This document shows positions 37,517-49,800 of a stretch of DNA of 64,000 nt, in pieces. Source of the DNA: Neckera pumila (lineage: Eukaryota > Streptophyta > Bryopsida > Hypnales > Neckeraceae); NCBI GenBank assembly GCA_963969595.1, contig OZ018408.1:28706108-28770107 (forward strand), written 5' to 3'. The stretch's first letter is position 1; each line of letters opens with the position of its first letter. Under the pieces are notes generated by a model. That model saw only the letters and a program-made list of their open reading frames with translations. It was not told the DNA's origin and did no database searches. The position numbers were made by a program, and so were the translations under genes.

Positions 37517-38811
37517 GGTGAGGACATCAACTAGGCTTATTAGGTTGCCCATTGCCCCACTCTACTATATGCAGTAAAAACTTATTTATGATTATAGTAT
37601 ACATTACCAGTATGTAGACTACTAGAGATTTTATCATTGCACCAAATACCATGTTCAAATCAACTATGAAGGCATTGTGTTGGCAAGAGAGACAATCATT
37701 AAATAATTGAATAGTTGAAAACTGATGGATATTTCAAGCTATGAGGGTAATCCTTGTTCATTTTAGCACATGAATAAAATAAGTGGATATATTAAAAGTA
37801 AAATGAGAACTGAACATATTATTAAAGATGACCTTTTTTTTCAACTAGAAGACCCAATTGAACAAAATAATAGAGTTGATTGAGAAAACTCAATATCTTA
37901 GTCAATTGCATCATGGCCTCAATATGTGACCCATAAAGTAGATGTGGGTATTTTTCATTTGTACTGCATACTATTATGTTTGTACAACAAGACAGTGACT
38001 CATTCAATAGTTTGCACTATTTTGATGTAATGCCATATGTGTATATTTTATTAGTAAATATGAGGATATTATTTGGTACACAAATGGATAGATAGATATA
38101 TGAATATTTAAAAAAAAATTAGAATAGCAATGCACAACAAAAGGATAGTATAAGAATATTATTAACACGTTTGGAAGTTTTCAAAATTTGAATGCTTGCC
38201 CCATATGTTTTTAAAATTTAAAGATTTATTTGCATTTCAATATCAACTAAAAAACTTTGATATGCAATTATCTCACTCATTAAGTGCAATTATACCTATT
38301 ATGATATTTGTGGTAAAAATCACGTATTTGTAGTTAGTAGAATATTACATTTCATTAAACACTATTATCTACGATCACTACATTTCATAATTTTATTGTA
38401 AAAGAGGCTATAATAAGAAAGGACTTGTCTATTTAATTAGTTTAAAAGAAATAAAATTATTTATACAAGATTCTACAAGTGCTTATTATTTCACACTAAA
38501 ATTAATTGACAAAATACAATCTATTGTATATAATGAAATCTGTTGTCATCTAAACTTTCAATATTTAACTTTCAGTATTAAGTAGTACTAAAAAATTATT
38601 AAATAGTAGTAAATGATTGTTCTTTGAACAAAAATGACTCTTTGACTTTAGAAAATATCTCAGTATATAGTTCAAATTTTTGAAAAGTTAAACAATTTAG
38701 GATTATTTTCATTTTACTTTCATATATTGTATTCATTTTTGCCCAATATGAGAAATTCATTTTATCTCACATAATAAAGTAGATTTATTTTTAAATTCAA
38801 GCCAGTTTTAA
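37517..38811. other. AT-rich gene-free stretch
   Basis: No supported gene or paired ends. Confidence 0.5.
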
Positions 38812-39919
38812 CCTTTAAAGGACATTTTATATTCTCGTTTGGTCAGACTCCATGAGTTTTGTATATTAAAAGATAACTTTCAAAATTTAGCTTTACTTTC
38901 TTTATAATTATAAAGATAACTTTCAAAATTTAGCTTTAATTTCTTTATAATTAAAAATACTAAAATAAATTTATATGATTTTTTTTAGTAACTTATCTGC
39001 AAAAAATCATAATAATTATAAAAATGATTAAAATAGTATAAGGATTTTAGTTTTATTTGATTAACTAAATAACTAAATAAAAAAACTGTAAAATAAAAAA
39101 CTTTTTTATCTAGTAACGATATGTAATTTTGATAGTTTGCTGGGCAGCTGACCTTATTAATCCGTTATTGCAATCATATAATTATTTCATAATAAACTTA
39201 TTGTATTTTTTTGTTTAACACATCTATAATTAAATCAATAGTATTGAAAATTTGCTTTTTTATCTTACATTAAAATAATTGGATTTAAACCAATAAAAGT
39301 TGTAAATTTCTTTTATTTATTAAATAAATAATATATTACTAATTTGTTAAAATAAAAAAGGTTCTTCTGCTATATTGAACTTTTTTATTCTTTATTATTT
39401 TATAATCATAACAAGTCGCACATACACTCTAATACAAACTCCCCTTCGTTGAGGACATCTGCGAAGGGCTGGAGATTTTATTCTATTTTCTATTGGTCAT
39501 CTTTGATTTCTAATTAATTGTTGAATAGTAGGCATTTAAAATTATATGCAAAATTTATTGGTTTAAATTAATCTTAACCAAGAAAATATTATGTAAATTT
39601 TTTTATTTATCTTTTTGCAAAATTGGAGATGATAGTAATAAATATTAGAGTATAATTGGTATATTCCTTAAGCTCACACTTCGAGAGATTTGATAGAAAA
39701 GTTCAAAAGTGATGCATTTTAAGCTTTCAAGATGCTAGCTTCAAGAAGTCACAGAAAATACAATTAAAACAATTTTGGAATAAAAATAAAAGTAAAAAAA
39801 AATAGATATTGGTACTTTATTTTCTTAGTCAAACTCCAAGACATTTAAAATCAAGAACCATGTGAAATTCAAATTTGATCCTAAAACTAAGCCCCTCAAA
39901 TAAATATGTCCTATAAGGG
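38812..39919. mobile_element. TTAA-flanked element, divergent (1108 bp)
   Basis: TTAA at 38808-38811 and 39920-39923. The ends CCTTTAAAGGACAT and the inverse CCCTTATAGGACAT match at 12 of 14 positions. The interior is not obviously related to the ~0.9 kb family. It contains a 43-bp direct duplication ('aagataactttcaaaattta') at about 38870-38955. Confidence 0.6.
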
Positions 39920-39923
39920 TTAA

Positions 39924-40526
39924 TTACTATACAATTCTCAAAGGTTAAAAGTTCTATTTATCAAATAAATAATAGTATATATGAACATAGAAGTCACATA
40001 TTATGTACAAATTGTTGATTTTATACTATGATAGAACAAAATTGCAAATAGTGAAATTCAAATTTTACTCCATAGAGTATCTTTTTGTCAAACAAAAGCA
40101 GTATAAAGAAAAATGATTTGCTTTGATATTTTACCTACTACAGTTTAACCCTTCATTTTATTTTTATTTCAAAACAACTTTAAGCTATATATGAGGTTGG
40201 GGATAAAAATTAGAATTGATGCATTCAATGTTTTTCAAAATTAGAAAATTGAATCCATCTCATTCATTGAAAATTTTCAATCCAAATTGTTGTGAAGGAT
40301 AACATATAATTTATTTTAGTTTTTTATAGAATGCAATGTAAGATTTGTGATGTAATTCTTTTATCATTACTAATTTAACAAAAAGATTGATATGGCATTT
40401 TTTGAACAACCAAAACTCTATTGTTTATAAATTTTGGAAGCATGCCAAATATTTAACTTCTACAAATTAAATCATTCATGAAAATTGTATAAGAATGTAC
40501 AACAATATGGGATTTGAATTACAATA
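39924..40526. other. AT-rich flank of the isolated coiled-coil ORF
   Basis: No gene seen; promoter elements not recognisable in this base composition. Confidence 0.4.
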
Positions 40527-41030
40527 ATGGCATTTGCATTAGACCGTAATAGAAGCTTTCAACATTTCTTTGAAGCTTTAGAATTGAGAGCAGATAAACG
40601 GCATAAAGAAATATTAGAAGGTTTTAGGGAGACAAAAGAAGAATGTAAATTAGAACTTCAAGAATCTGCAAGGGCAATTAAAGAAAATATGAAAGAATCC
40701 CATAAATTTTATAGAGAAGAAATGAAAGAATCATTAAAAGATGTCAAAGAAGCTCACAAAGAATTTCGAGAAGAAATGAAAATATCAATCAATGAACTGA
40801 GAGAAGAAATACGCTCTTTAAAAGTTGAACTACATGAGGAAATGCGAATTGTAAAGACTGACATATGGAATGAAATGAATGCAATAAAAAAGAAAAATGA
40901 AGAAAAAATTGTGACCGTGGAGTTGAAGAAAAGAGGGACACTTGAAAATGTTCATAAAATTGTATCAATTCCATCAAAATCTATAAATCTAATAAAGAAT
41001 CTTGTCCACTTTTTTAAATGGTGGGGTTGA
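40527..41030 (+). CDS. Isolated coiled-coil ORF, 167 aa, function unknown
   Basis: This open frame is unusually long for such AT-rich DNA. It starts MAFALDRNRSFQHFFEALEL and from about residue 20 to 125 is almost entirely helical and charged, with recurring KE.MKES and REEMK motifs spaced to suit a coiled coil (for example REEMKESLKDVKEAHKEF). The C-terminal ~25 residues (…INLIKNLVHFFKWWG) are hydrophobic or aromatic. There is no intron, no recognised family and no neighbouring gene within 3 kb. Purine-rich low-complexity DNA can stay open by chance, so this may be a decayed or de novo frame, or a remnant of a larger coiled-coil gene. Confidence 0.4.
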   Translation: MAFALDRNRSFQHFFEALELRADKRHKEILEGFRETKEECKLELQESARAIKENMKESHKFYREEMKESLKDVKEAHKEFREEMKISINELREEIRSLKVELHEEMRIVKTDIWNEMNAIKKKNEEKIVTVELKKRGTLENVHKIVSIPSKSINLIKNLVHFFKWWG

Positions 41031-42554
41031 CTTGAAGATGCTAGTATTATGGTAAGCAAATTAATTTACTTCTTTTGCAACCAAATACAAAATTATGTAG
41101 ATGCATATTATTATATTTTATAATATAATTTTGAATTATTTCATTTAGTAGATTTTTAAAATTAAAGAAAGTATTATCATAAAGTAGTTTAAATACGTAT
41201 ATAAACATTAAAGCAAGTGACACCTTATATATTTTTATTTTATTTAATAAAAATTATATAAATTTATTGCAACATCTAGCTTATTATGCAATGAAAGAAT
41301 TTGTAGCTTTTGAATTGTATATATTAATAGTTGGATTCCAAAAATTGAATTTTTAAAGAATTTTTTTGATTAAATGACAGATAGTTAATTGTTGAGGGTT
41401 CATCATCTATCTATCTATTTTTTTGGAGGTATAATGAATATGAAAATTGTGAGTTTCTCATTTAATTTTTTTATTATTGATTGTTTATTTATTAATTTGA
41501 TATTATGCATCAATTTGAATATTATGAGTTAATTGTAATTGATAATTTTTATTTGTACGCATTTTCTTCAAAGTATGTATTCTATTAAAGAAGTTATTAT
41601 TTCAATTTTAATCAAATGATAATTGTAGCTAACATATTTAAAGTAAACACTTCTATGGTGGATTCATATAGGTAAAAATTCATTAAATAAATTCTCAAGA
41701 AGAATTTAAACAATTTGAAAAATGTCTTTATGAAAAGCTAGACATTTCTATAAAGTTCTATAGGTATTTTGTATGAAGCATGTACATAATAAACTCAAGT
41801 TTTAGTGGCATTTGCAATATGATGCATTTGTTTGTAAGTCTACAATATAACACACTTTCTACTCCTTAAATTTTATAATCTTGCATTTTGTGCAATTTTT
41901 AGAGTCTTTTCAATGGTATGCCAACAAACAGTAGGTCAATACAATTCAAAGGTTTACTTTATAAGGTAGCTACATCTAATTGTAACACTATTGCAATATC
42001 AACATCCCATTGGAAAGAAACATGAAAATTGCAAAAGGCTGTATGTTCTTTTTGAAAATCCCCCTTAAATCTTGGACAATTGCTATCAAAAAGTCTTTAT
42101 CAAATGGGATGTGAAATATACCTTTGAAGACTTCTTTCCAAAAGCTTTTCAATAATATGTTACAAATTCAACTTGATGAAGAACTATTTTGGAAACCATT
42201 GGGCTTTTAGTGTTCTCATACAAAATGGATTTGATAGCAATTTGCATTTTATTAGCTCAACAACTATTAATTTAACCACCTCCATAGTATGAAGGGATCT
42301 TCTATGTGATTGTTTTGAGATATCAATGTCTTTTAAAGGCCTCAAATTCTTCTTAATTTCAAAACTTTGCCTTAAATGCTAGTATATCTTCTAAATATGA
42401 TAGCCAAAGGTTAATTTTGCATACATTTGTAAGCAACACTTGCAACATTCTTGTATAATTCTAAAGGCATTCAATAAATATATGTCAAGAGAGAATTCAA
42501 AATCCTCTTTCAATTACCAAAAAGGTCAAATGAAACCTGAGACATGCAATTTAA
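41031..42554. other. AT-rich gene-free stretch
   Basis: No supported gene or paired termini seen. Confidence 0.5.
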
Positions 42555-42693
42555 TTCTTAAAGGTCGCTAAGGCCAAAAAGTGGTCAATAGATGACTTGA
42601 TTGTTTACTGTAGAAACAAAGAATGCACCTATTGGGTCCAATAATCCAAGCATTTTAGTGCTATTTTGGTCATGGGAGACGCGTCCTTTAGGG
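42555..42693. mobile_element. Short TTAA-flanked element (139 bp)
   Basis: TTAA at 42551-42554 and 42694-42697. The ends TTCTTAAAGGTCGC and the inverse CCCTAAAGGACGC are similar with a few differences. It looks like an internally deleted relative of the TTAA elements. Confidence 0.45.
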
Positions 42694-42697
42694 TTAA

Positions 42698-44115
42698 TAA
42701 TGTAGGCTAATATTCAAATATTTCTATTTTTTTTTTGGGTATAATTACCTTTGAGACATTTGATAATTATAGATTTTCAATAAAGCACTAGTCCTATCAA
42801 CCATGATCAATAAAAAATTTATTTAAATCTTATTAAAAACAAATATAAAAAATGTATACTATAGCAACTTAAAATAGTTAGTAATCAAATCCTACACTAT
42901 TATAACTGTTGTAAAGATGAAGTTTTAGAAAATGTCAATCCACACAAAGTAGGATGCGAGTTAGGATATCCTCCTAAAATAATGTACTTGTATTTCAAAT
43001 TAATAAAGAAGATCAAAATTCTTGTTGAAGTGAAAATTCTTATTCAATTTATAATCATGATATCTTCAGATAAAGGTCTAATTTGACTTGCTCCTTAATG
43101 ACAAAATCAATTGATACCTCTCACCTTGTCAATGACATAATTAAGTTCTTAAGCCTAGAATAATGAATAACTGTAGTTGAAGGTGAAGCAACCATCTAAA
43201 CATCACTATAAAAAAGATCTACCAATATAGGAAGATTGGAATCAAATAGATGCATCAGAAAAAAATAGAGTTCTCCAAAATGATACTGAACAACAACAAT
43301 GTAGAATTGTTGACCATTTTTTATTATGAAATGATCCATTTGATCTATAAGGGGATGATATTTGATAAAGCTTTTGAAAAAAATTTAACCTCTTTCTTAG
43401 AGAACATTTGGTATCATGAATATTTTCACTTCATGTGTGTGAAACAGGTTTTGGATTCCCCTATGCTACACTAGTAGCCTCCAACAACCTTCACTTTTGA
43501 AATTTTATAATTAACTCATTGTACCTCTTAAGTTTACTCAAAAACACTTGCTTCACAAACATTCAACACTGCAAAATTGCAAATCATTTATGATGCATGC
43601 CCACAAAGCTTACAGGGTCCATTGCAGACATCACTACCTCAAAAGGCACAACATGACATGAAAAAAACATGAAAGACTTGTAGACAACAATACTCAATAG
43701 GGTTAGAGTTCCCTACACTGCAAATCCAAGAGACAAAATAATCTATATTTGGTCAGATGCTGATAATTCTACAAACACGTCAAGAATGAAGAAATCAACA
43801 AATTGACAAGTTAATACAACCGAGAAGAAGAGAAATCAAAATCAAAGCGAAGACCAACAAGCTTTTTAATCTCATCTAAAACATTAGTCATCTTAAATTG
43901 TGTTTTTCAGCAATGACACCCCAAGCTCCATTACTGAATAATGTTATGTAGGTGGCCATGCTGATATAAATTACATGAGGAACTGCCGAAAGAATATTAC
44001 GAAGTAATCAGCAAATCCACTCGCATTAGACATCAATGCCAAGTGGATGAGCCTGATCAAGTTCATGCTGCATGACCTAAACAACTTAGAAATTGAACAA
44101 AATGGCATCATAATC
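42698..44115. other. Intergenic; no supported gene; includes 3' flank of SPP
   Basis: The open frame 43250-43474 is AT-rich and unsupported. The last few hundred bases probably include the 3' UTR of the minus-strand SPP gene. Confidence 0.45.
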
Positions 44116-47100
44116 TCATTCAGGTTTTAAGGAATTCGATTTCGGACCCGGGCCTTCATGACCGGCCAGCCAGGTCTCCTGGATCAACTTCCATTGCAAT
44201 CCATTCACAGATTCAGCCTGCCAGACACGAGCATGTCAGCACAATAGGCCACTCTCATCTTCAAAGGTTACCAATGTACCCTGATTAAGGCTTGAAGATT
44301 TGCAACCAAAATGGACAGGAAAAGTTCAAAAGCTCCTGTAGATTGTAGTACTGATGTGTGCAACACATGAGCACAGATGACGCATATAACCGGCGATATA
44401 TAAAGTGAACGTGAAGCTTGTTATGAGGATGGGTTACAGAAAGAGTTGGGAACTCACTTTTGCTTGCAGTAGGGCAGTTGTGAGTGCGCAGGAGAACTTA
44501 GGACCTGCATTAGTAGCATAAGTAGAGAAGTCAGCACTAACAACATAATACCAATCATCGAAATGCAATATTAGTGGGCAACTGGCAAGAAATACCAACA
44601 CCAATTGTTATATTTCAGCGAATTCTTGAATAACTAGGTGCTAACATGGTTTTAAACATGTCAATCTCTTAAACCTATGTATTAATCTTAGATTTAGAGA
44701 TTCAACGTGCTAGTGGAGCATACTGCAGTACTTCAAAGAACTCGCTCTAACCTTTCCATAGAAAATGATTTTTTCAGGGTTTGTAGTATTATGGTCAATA
44801 TTGTATGCGCAAGGCATCGCCAATAGCATAGAGATGTTACTATTTGTAGGCGCCTGACACTGTAGGTTTGAACGTAGCGAACTAGTGAACCAACATACTT
44901 TCAAAATTCAGCTTTATATTCCTCAATTTGGGTACTCCCTAGTACTGCAAACCGTAGCCATGATACCGGAACCATAAGGAGCCCGTTTCAAAGAAACCTC
45001 ACCTATTTTTTCCCACTTGTCGAACTTTGCAAGGAACACCGTGTCTGACAGCTTCTCTATTCTGACGCGATCGGCCCAAATACAAAAGTGCTTGTCTTTC
45101 ATCACAGCATGCAGCTCACGCACGGAATCGACCTCTTCAAAAAGATTGGTTATGACTCCAAACGCATGGATATAGCTGCCATCAGGCGCCTATGCATCAC
45201 ACCACAAAAATCAATGTTTTTCTGCAAATATTGGGATAGTAACACATCCCTTGAAGCAATCACATAATAACACTCAAAAAAACCAGACTGCTAACAAAGG
45301 TACAGAATGACAATCCCAGGATAAGCAGCGACGAAGAAAGGAAAAGTCTGGTAAAGAATGTGTACCTGAGATGATTTTAGACGGTTGAACACAGAGTCGG
45401 TATTTTCAACATCACCGTTCAACCATTTCTCCTTGAGTAATAGAAACTCAACAACCTCATGGGCTACCGTGGTTACACTGATTCCTGAAACTCCTTCAAG
45501 CGTGAGGAAGGATGGAGGCCGATCTCGTGGGGAAACATTGGGCTGAAGCTTAAAATGCTGCATGGCCTCGAGAATACCAGAAGCACATCTTTCCTTCGCC
45601 AGAAAGATATGAGACTTGTCTCCCGTGTGCTCTGAGTGCCATTTCAGAAGCTCCTCCATGGCATTCCCCACCTGCATTGTGACAAGATCGCCCCAATTTC
45701 AGAGTACATCAAGTGAAACTAATATCAATCGTCGCGTTATAGACAAAATTTGCGTTCTCAACAGACTTGGGTGTACTTCATCCGTTTCATGTAGCTCCTA
45801 CAGGAATCTCTTGAAATCATTCATAATCCACCCAGTGGGTGGATGCCAAGGGTTTAAAATATTTAAATGCTAGGGTAATAAGCATTAGATTCATACAATC
45901 CTCATGTTGTGTTACACGTAACACAAACGATGTTAGCTTAATGTCAGTGTGATGTTAGTATCCTTGACATAAACTTGAGATATTTTACTGCCAGCTACAA
46001 ATTTAAAATTATCTTAATTTTGATCGTATGACCTATTAGATTAACATGACTTTACCATTAGACAAATGGATACAGGATCTTTTCAGACAACCACAAACCT
46101 GACCACAAACCTTAAATAGTGAATGGTAAATTTATGAATATTCACTTACGATGACTCCATACACATCGGCCACAGTGAAAAGCTCGGCATCGTTGCCCGA
46201 ATCACCGCAAACAAGAGTATGACCAGGAGAGCGTCCTTCAGCCTTAAGTTTCTTCATCAGGTATGCAAGGGCTTGACCTTTCCCAGCTCCTGTAGGGAGC
46301 ACATCCAGGTCCACTCCTCCGCTGTATATGAGCTTAGCGTTCAACTGCAATTCCAACATAAATGACCAATCAATGATTTGCAAACACAAGCATCTCTACT
46401 CAACTACGAGTGCATAATTTTCATACATAAATTTTTCATTAGTCATCAGTAAAATCTTCAATAAAATCCAAAAATTGAAAAAATATTTGACAATTATAGA
46501 ATGTCATTCTTCCTGTAACCACGAGTCAGAATTCTAATGTAGATAAGAAATTCATTCTTTGAAGTGATGGGGTTTAACTTGCTACTCTGGATTTATAACA
46601 CATGTCTTTACTTTCGTGGGCATGGGAACTTTCTACATTACCAGACCATTGTTTAGTCTCAACGATAAGAGAGTCCAAGCGACCAAGACACTTTCTAATA
46701 GGCATATCTCACCTTACGCTCCTTGAATCTTTCCGTCAAGGTTTTGAGGACATGCTCGGCCTCACTTTTGTTCACATAGAAACTCACTTTATGTGGCCGC
46801 TGCTCGGACTCAACCTGCCAATCAACAAGTTACACGTGAACATCATAGCCATCCACTCTTTATAATTACGCGAACTCATTCTATGCCTCTTCCAAACAAG
46901 GGTTTTCAATATGAATGTAACACCATAGCTAAGTCCCATCATCCAAACCCTGGATTGGACAAAAGCTTCTATCAAAAGGGAGCAAGAAGAAATCGAAAAA
47001 GAGCATCAGGAATTCGCTGCACAAGCTTCAATTTCAATCAAATTAGTGTTTGGCATCAAATGACTTGCCATTTGTGTTTCAGGGCAGTTGTCAATTCTAC

Positions 47101-48135
47101 AATCTCTATGACAAGTCATTTGATGCCATACCAATCCAACACCAACCCAAACCTCATCTCTATGACCTTCTCAAAATCCTACACACTTGCCAAGCCATCA
47201 TAGACTTAGCACGCTTAGCAAACTATGTCATAGTGGAAAAGCTGTAACCGAGAATAAAAAGGTTTGAAGGTGCATTGCTTTGTCCTATTAGTGCGTGTTC
47301 CAAGATGGACTTACATATGGTTATTACTTTTTAAAAGGGAGGAACATTTTTATCCATTGTGTGGGTACTAATACTATTCATGTTGAAGAGTCTTCACAGT
47401 TTGCTATAAAATTGGTAAAAAATATTCCTCCTTTAATTCCTTGTTGCCACACCAATCCAACACCAACGCAGACCTCTTTTGTACGACCTTTTCTAAACGA
47501 AATTCAGAATACCCTACACACTTGCCACGCCATCAATGACCGTAGAACAATAAGCAAACTATGTCATAGTGAAAACCTCAATTGGATCAAGATTAGAAAG
47601 AATTTAAGGGTAGTGACAAGCACCTGAAACTTCAGATTCAATTTGTTCCCCTCTTCCACCACCGCTTCTCGATCCCATCCCTGGTTGAGCTCCTCCTCCC
47701 ACCCATGATCCGGAGCCATGGTATCGCCATACCTGATTTCCGTCCCCACCGACATGATGGTGATGCCGGGCGTGAGCAACGGTACCTCCGACCGAAGCTC
47801 GGCATACAAAGCAGGTGACCTCCCGGTGGAAAACACCAGCAACGAGTCGTGATTGTAATCCGCTTGCCACAGAGCGCCGAATCGCAGCAGTGAAGAATTC
47901 TGCTTATCTTGATGATCAACCTACCCCCCCCCCCACACACAAAAAAAAAAAAAAGATCAACAAACAAAACCCATATTTTAGCGAATCCACTAAACCCTAA
48001 CCCTCCAATTTCAACAGGAACAACGTTCCTGCGACGAATTCGAGAGCATCCAAGCAAAGGAAAGGAGAGAGTACCCACCATGGTATTGTCGAGGTCGGAC
48101 ACAATCATCAGCCGTGGAGCTCCCGAGAACTCCAT
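44116..48135 (-). CDS. SPP: Sucrose-6F-phosphate phosphohydrolase (SPP), 430 aa
   Basis: Eight exons: 48135-48079, 47920-47624, 46814-46713, 46344-46150, 45671-45366, 45189-45003, 44504-44458, 44217-44116; phases close to 431 codons. It removes phosphate from sucrose-6F-phosphate in the cytosol, the final step of sucrose synthesis after sucrose-phosphate synthase. HAD motifs: DLDNT with nucleophile D14 and D16, STGR with T51, GAGKGQ with K174, and GDSGND with D200/D204. The order and spacing ([60 protein letters not shown]) match plant SPPs. The plant C-terminal extension is present ([13 protein letters not shown] block in exon 6, [10 protein letters not shown] in exon 8). Length is normal (~420-425 in Arabidopsis). 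Exon 1 codes only 19 residues. The intron 1 acceptor lies beside a G11 run on the coding strand. Confidence 0.95.
47051..47128. repeat. Foldback in SPP intron 2
   Basis: Arms of 20 nt (TGGCATCAAATGACTTGCCA and its inverse) differ at one position and enclose ~38 nt. It may be a small foldback element. Confidence 0.5.
47129..47580 (+). repeat. Diverged direct repeat in SPP intron 2
   Basis: About 120 bp at 47130-47245 recur at 47452-47578. Both run from 'ccaatccaacaccaac' through 'acacacttgcca.gccatca' to 'caaactatgtcatagtg'. Both lie within one intron, spaced ~320 bp. Confidence 0.6.
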
Positions 48136-48786
48136 GGTGACTAAATTTCGGATGCACCCACTTCACCAATCTCCTCAAACCCCGAGCTTTGAATTTCCTA
48201 CCAAAACAGGGACAATGCGCAATCAAGCCGTGCGCAAAACCCACAAACACAGATCGATCCGACACACAGAAGGCTTGGATTACAATCAATAAACACAACG
48301 TACGCAAGCAATCGATGTTGACAAATTCCTAAAATTGCTTCGATCTTCAATTTCCTTTGCAATTCGCTTCCAGAAACACCCCAAAAGACACATACCTGTC
48401 GAGAAGAAGCCTGCAACTGGAGATCGTCAGTGTCAGAGTATCCTTGCACGATCGACTAGACGGTACATTGCAGATCCGTTGAGGGTGATGCTGCCAGAGG
48501 CTATCCGTCTGTCTGTATTTGTGGTCCCCAAGCAGCCTTAAGGCGGAAAGGACGATCTAAAATCTACACCTTTGCTAGACGTGAAGAAGATAGAAAAGCT
48601 GCAGTGCTTGTTTGGGGAAGTGCAAATAGTGTGGGCACCAAGTGGTGGATGCACGTGTCAGACTTGGGTACCTCCGCTGCAGCATATTCCGGGTGCTGAG
48701 AATCTTTCTTTCCTTTGAAAGAATGGGTGAACTGCAGGAATTGAGTTTATTTGTATTTATTTATATATCATTTCTATCCATTGAGA
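48136..48786. promoter_or_regulatory. Upstream region of SPP
   Basis: Relatively GC-rich for ~500 bp, so it probably contains the promoter and 5' UTR (read on the minus strand). No definite element identified. Confidence 0.4.
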
Positions 48787-49010
48787 GAGACTAGGGTGCC
48801 GGTGCCACAGTATAATAAAAGAAAAGTAAAAGTAATTTTCTATTTTTTTTAATTATAAAAACTTTGAAATTCAATATGTTTTCTACCGTGAGTCAAAATA
48901 CCCCGAAACAGAATTTGTGCACCCCTCCTCGCTGAGGGCTTTCTGGCAATACCAAGAACGCAACTAGGATACGTACGGTTCTAGAGGTCTCAACGTAACA
49001 AATAAAACAA
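48787..49010 (+). repeat. Dispersed ~220-bp repeat R3, copy 1
   Basis: Begins 'agactagggtgccggtgcca', contains 'ataaaaactttgaaattcaat', a 'ccc(t)cct..' box, and ends near 'aggtctcaacgtaacaaata'. Four copies lie between 48.8 and 52.4 kb in the same orientation. No inverted ends. Confidence 0.7.
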
Positions 49011-49641
49011 ACAAATAAACAAGCAAACAAATAATAAAACAAGCAAACAAACAAACAGCCTAATTTAATCCCCAAAGGACAATGAGTGCAGATTTTGAAC
49101 AATGAATGAACAAAAACACATCCTAAACTCACCAAAATGCATTTTTTCATCCATCAATTTTTTTTGAAGATTCATGTATAAGTTCTTTAACATTTTTACG
49201 ATATGGATTATGAAGATGTAGCTTTGCAAATATTCTACAATTTAGAAGGGAGGTCTAGCCTCAAAAAATAACCTTTTTAGTTCAAAAAATGACCCTTCAA
49301 AAAAAAAAATTGAATCAAGAAATAAAATAAAAATATTCAAAAATCACTATGATTAGAACTCAAAATTTTAAACTTGTAGGAAAAAAATCTTGTAAAAATC
49401 GTAAATATTCAATCTACAATTGATTTTAGAATGAATTTTCAATTTTTGGTTCCAAATTTTATTGAAAAATATTGATTTGCGTACTTGTTGATTCAATTGT
49501 ATAAACGTGATCTATCAATTATATTTTACAACTTTTGTTTGAGAGTCATCACTAAAATATTGTTCTAAGTTGCATTTTATAATAGATCTTTACAATTTTG
49601 AAAATCTGGATGCCCCCCTTGGTTCTAGAGATTAAGGTACA
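49011..49641. other. AT-rich spacer between R3 copies
   Basis: It contains a lone 'TTAATCCCCAAAGGAC' (49067-49082) resembling a TTAA-element terminus. No partner found. An (AAAC)n-like stretch lies at ~49002-49057. Confidence 0.4.
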
Positions 49642-49800
49642 AAGACTAGTGTGCCCTGTGCCATTAACACAACTAAAATAGAAGTAAAAGTAATTTTCTA
49701 ATTTTTAATTTATATAAAAACTTCAAAATTCAATATTTTTCACACTATAGGTCCAAAAGCCACAAAACAAAGTCTATACATCCCTCTTTGTAGTGGGTAG
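49642..49800 (+). repeat. R3 repeat, copy 2 (3'-shortened)
   Basis: Aligns with copy 1 from 'agactagtgtgccctgtgcca' to about the 'catccctctttgtagtgg' box, then similarity fades. Confidence 0.6.

Noticed and set aside
43250..43474. 74-codon + strand frame
   Set aside because: AT-rich, unrecognised, isolated; insufficient evidence.
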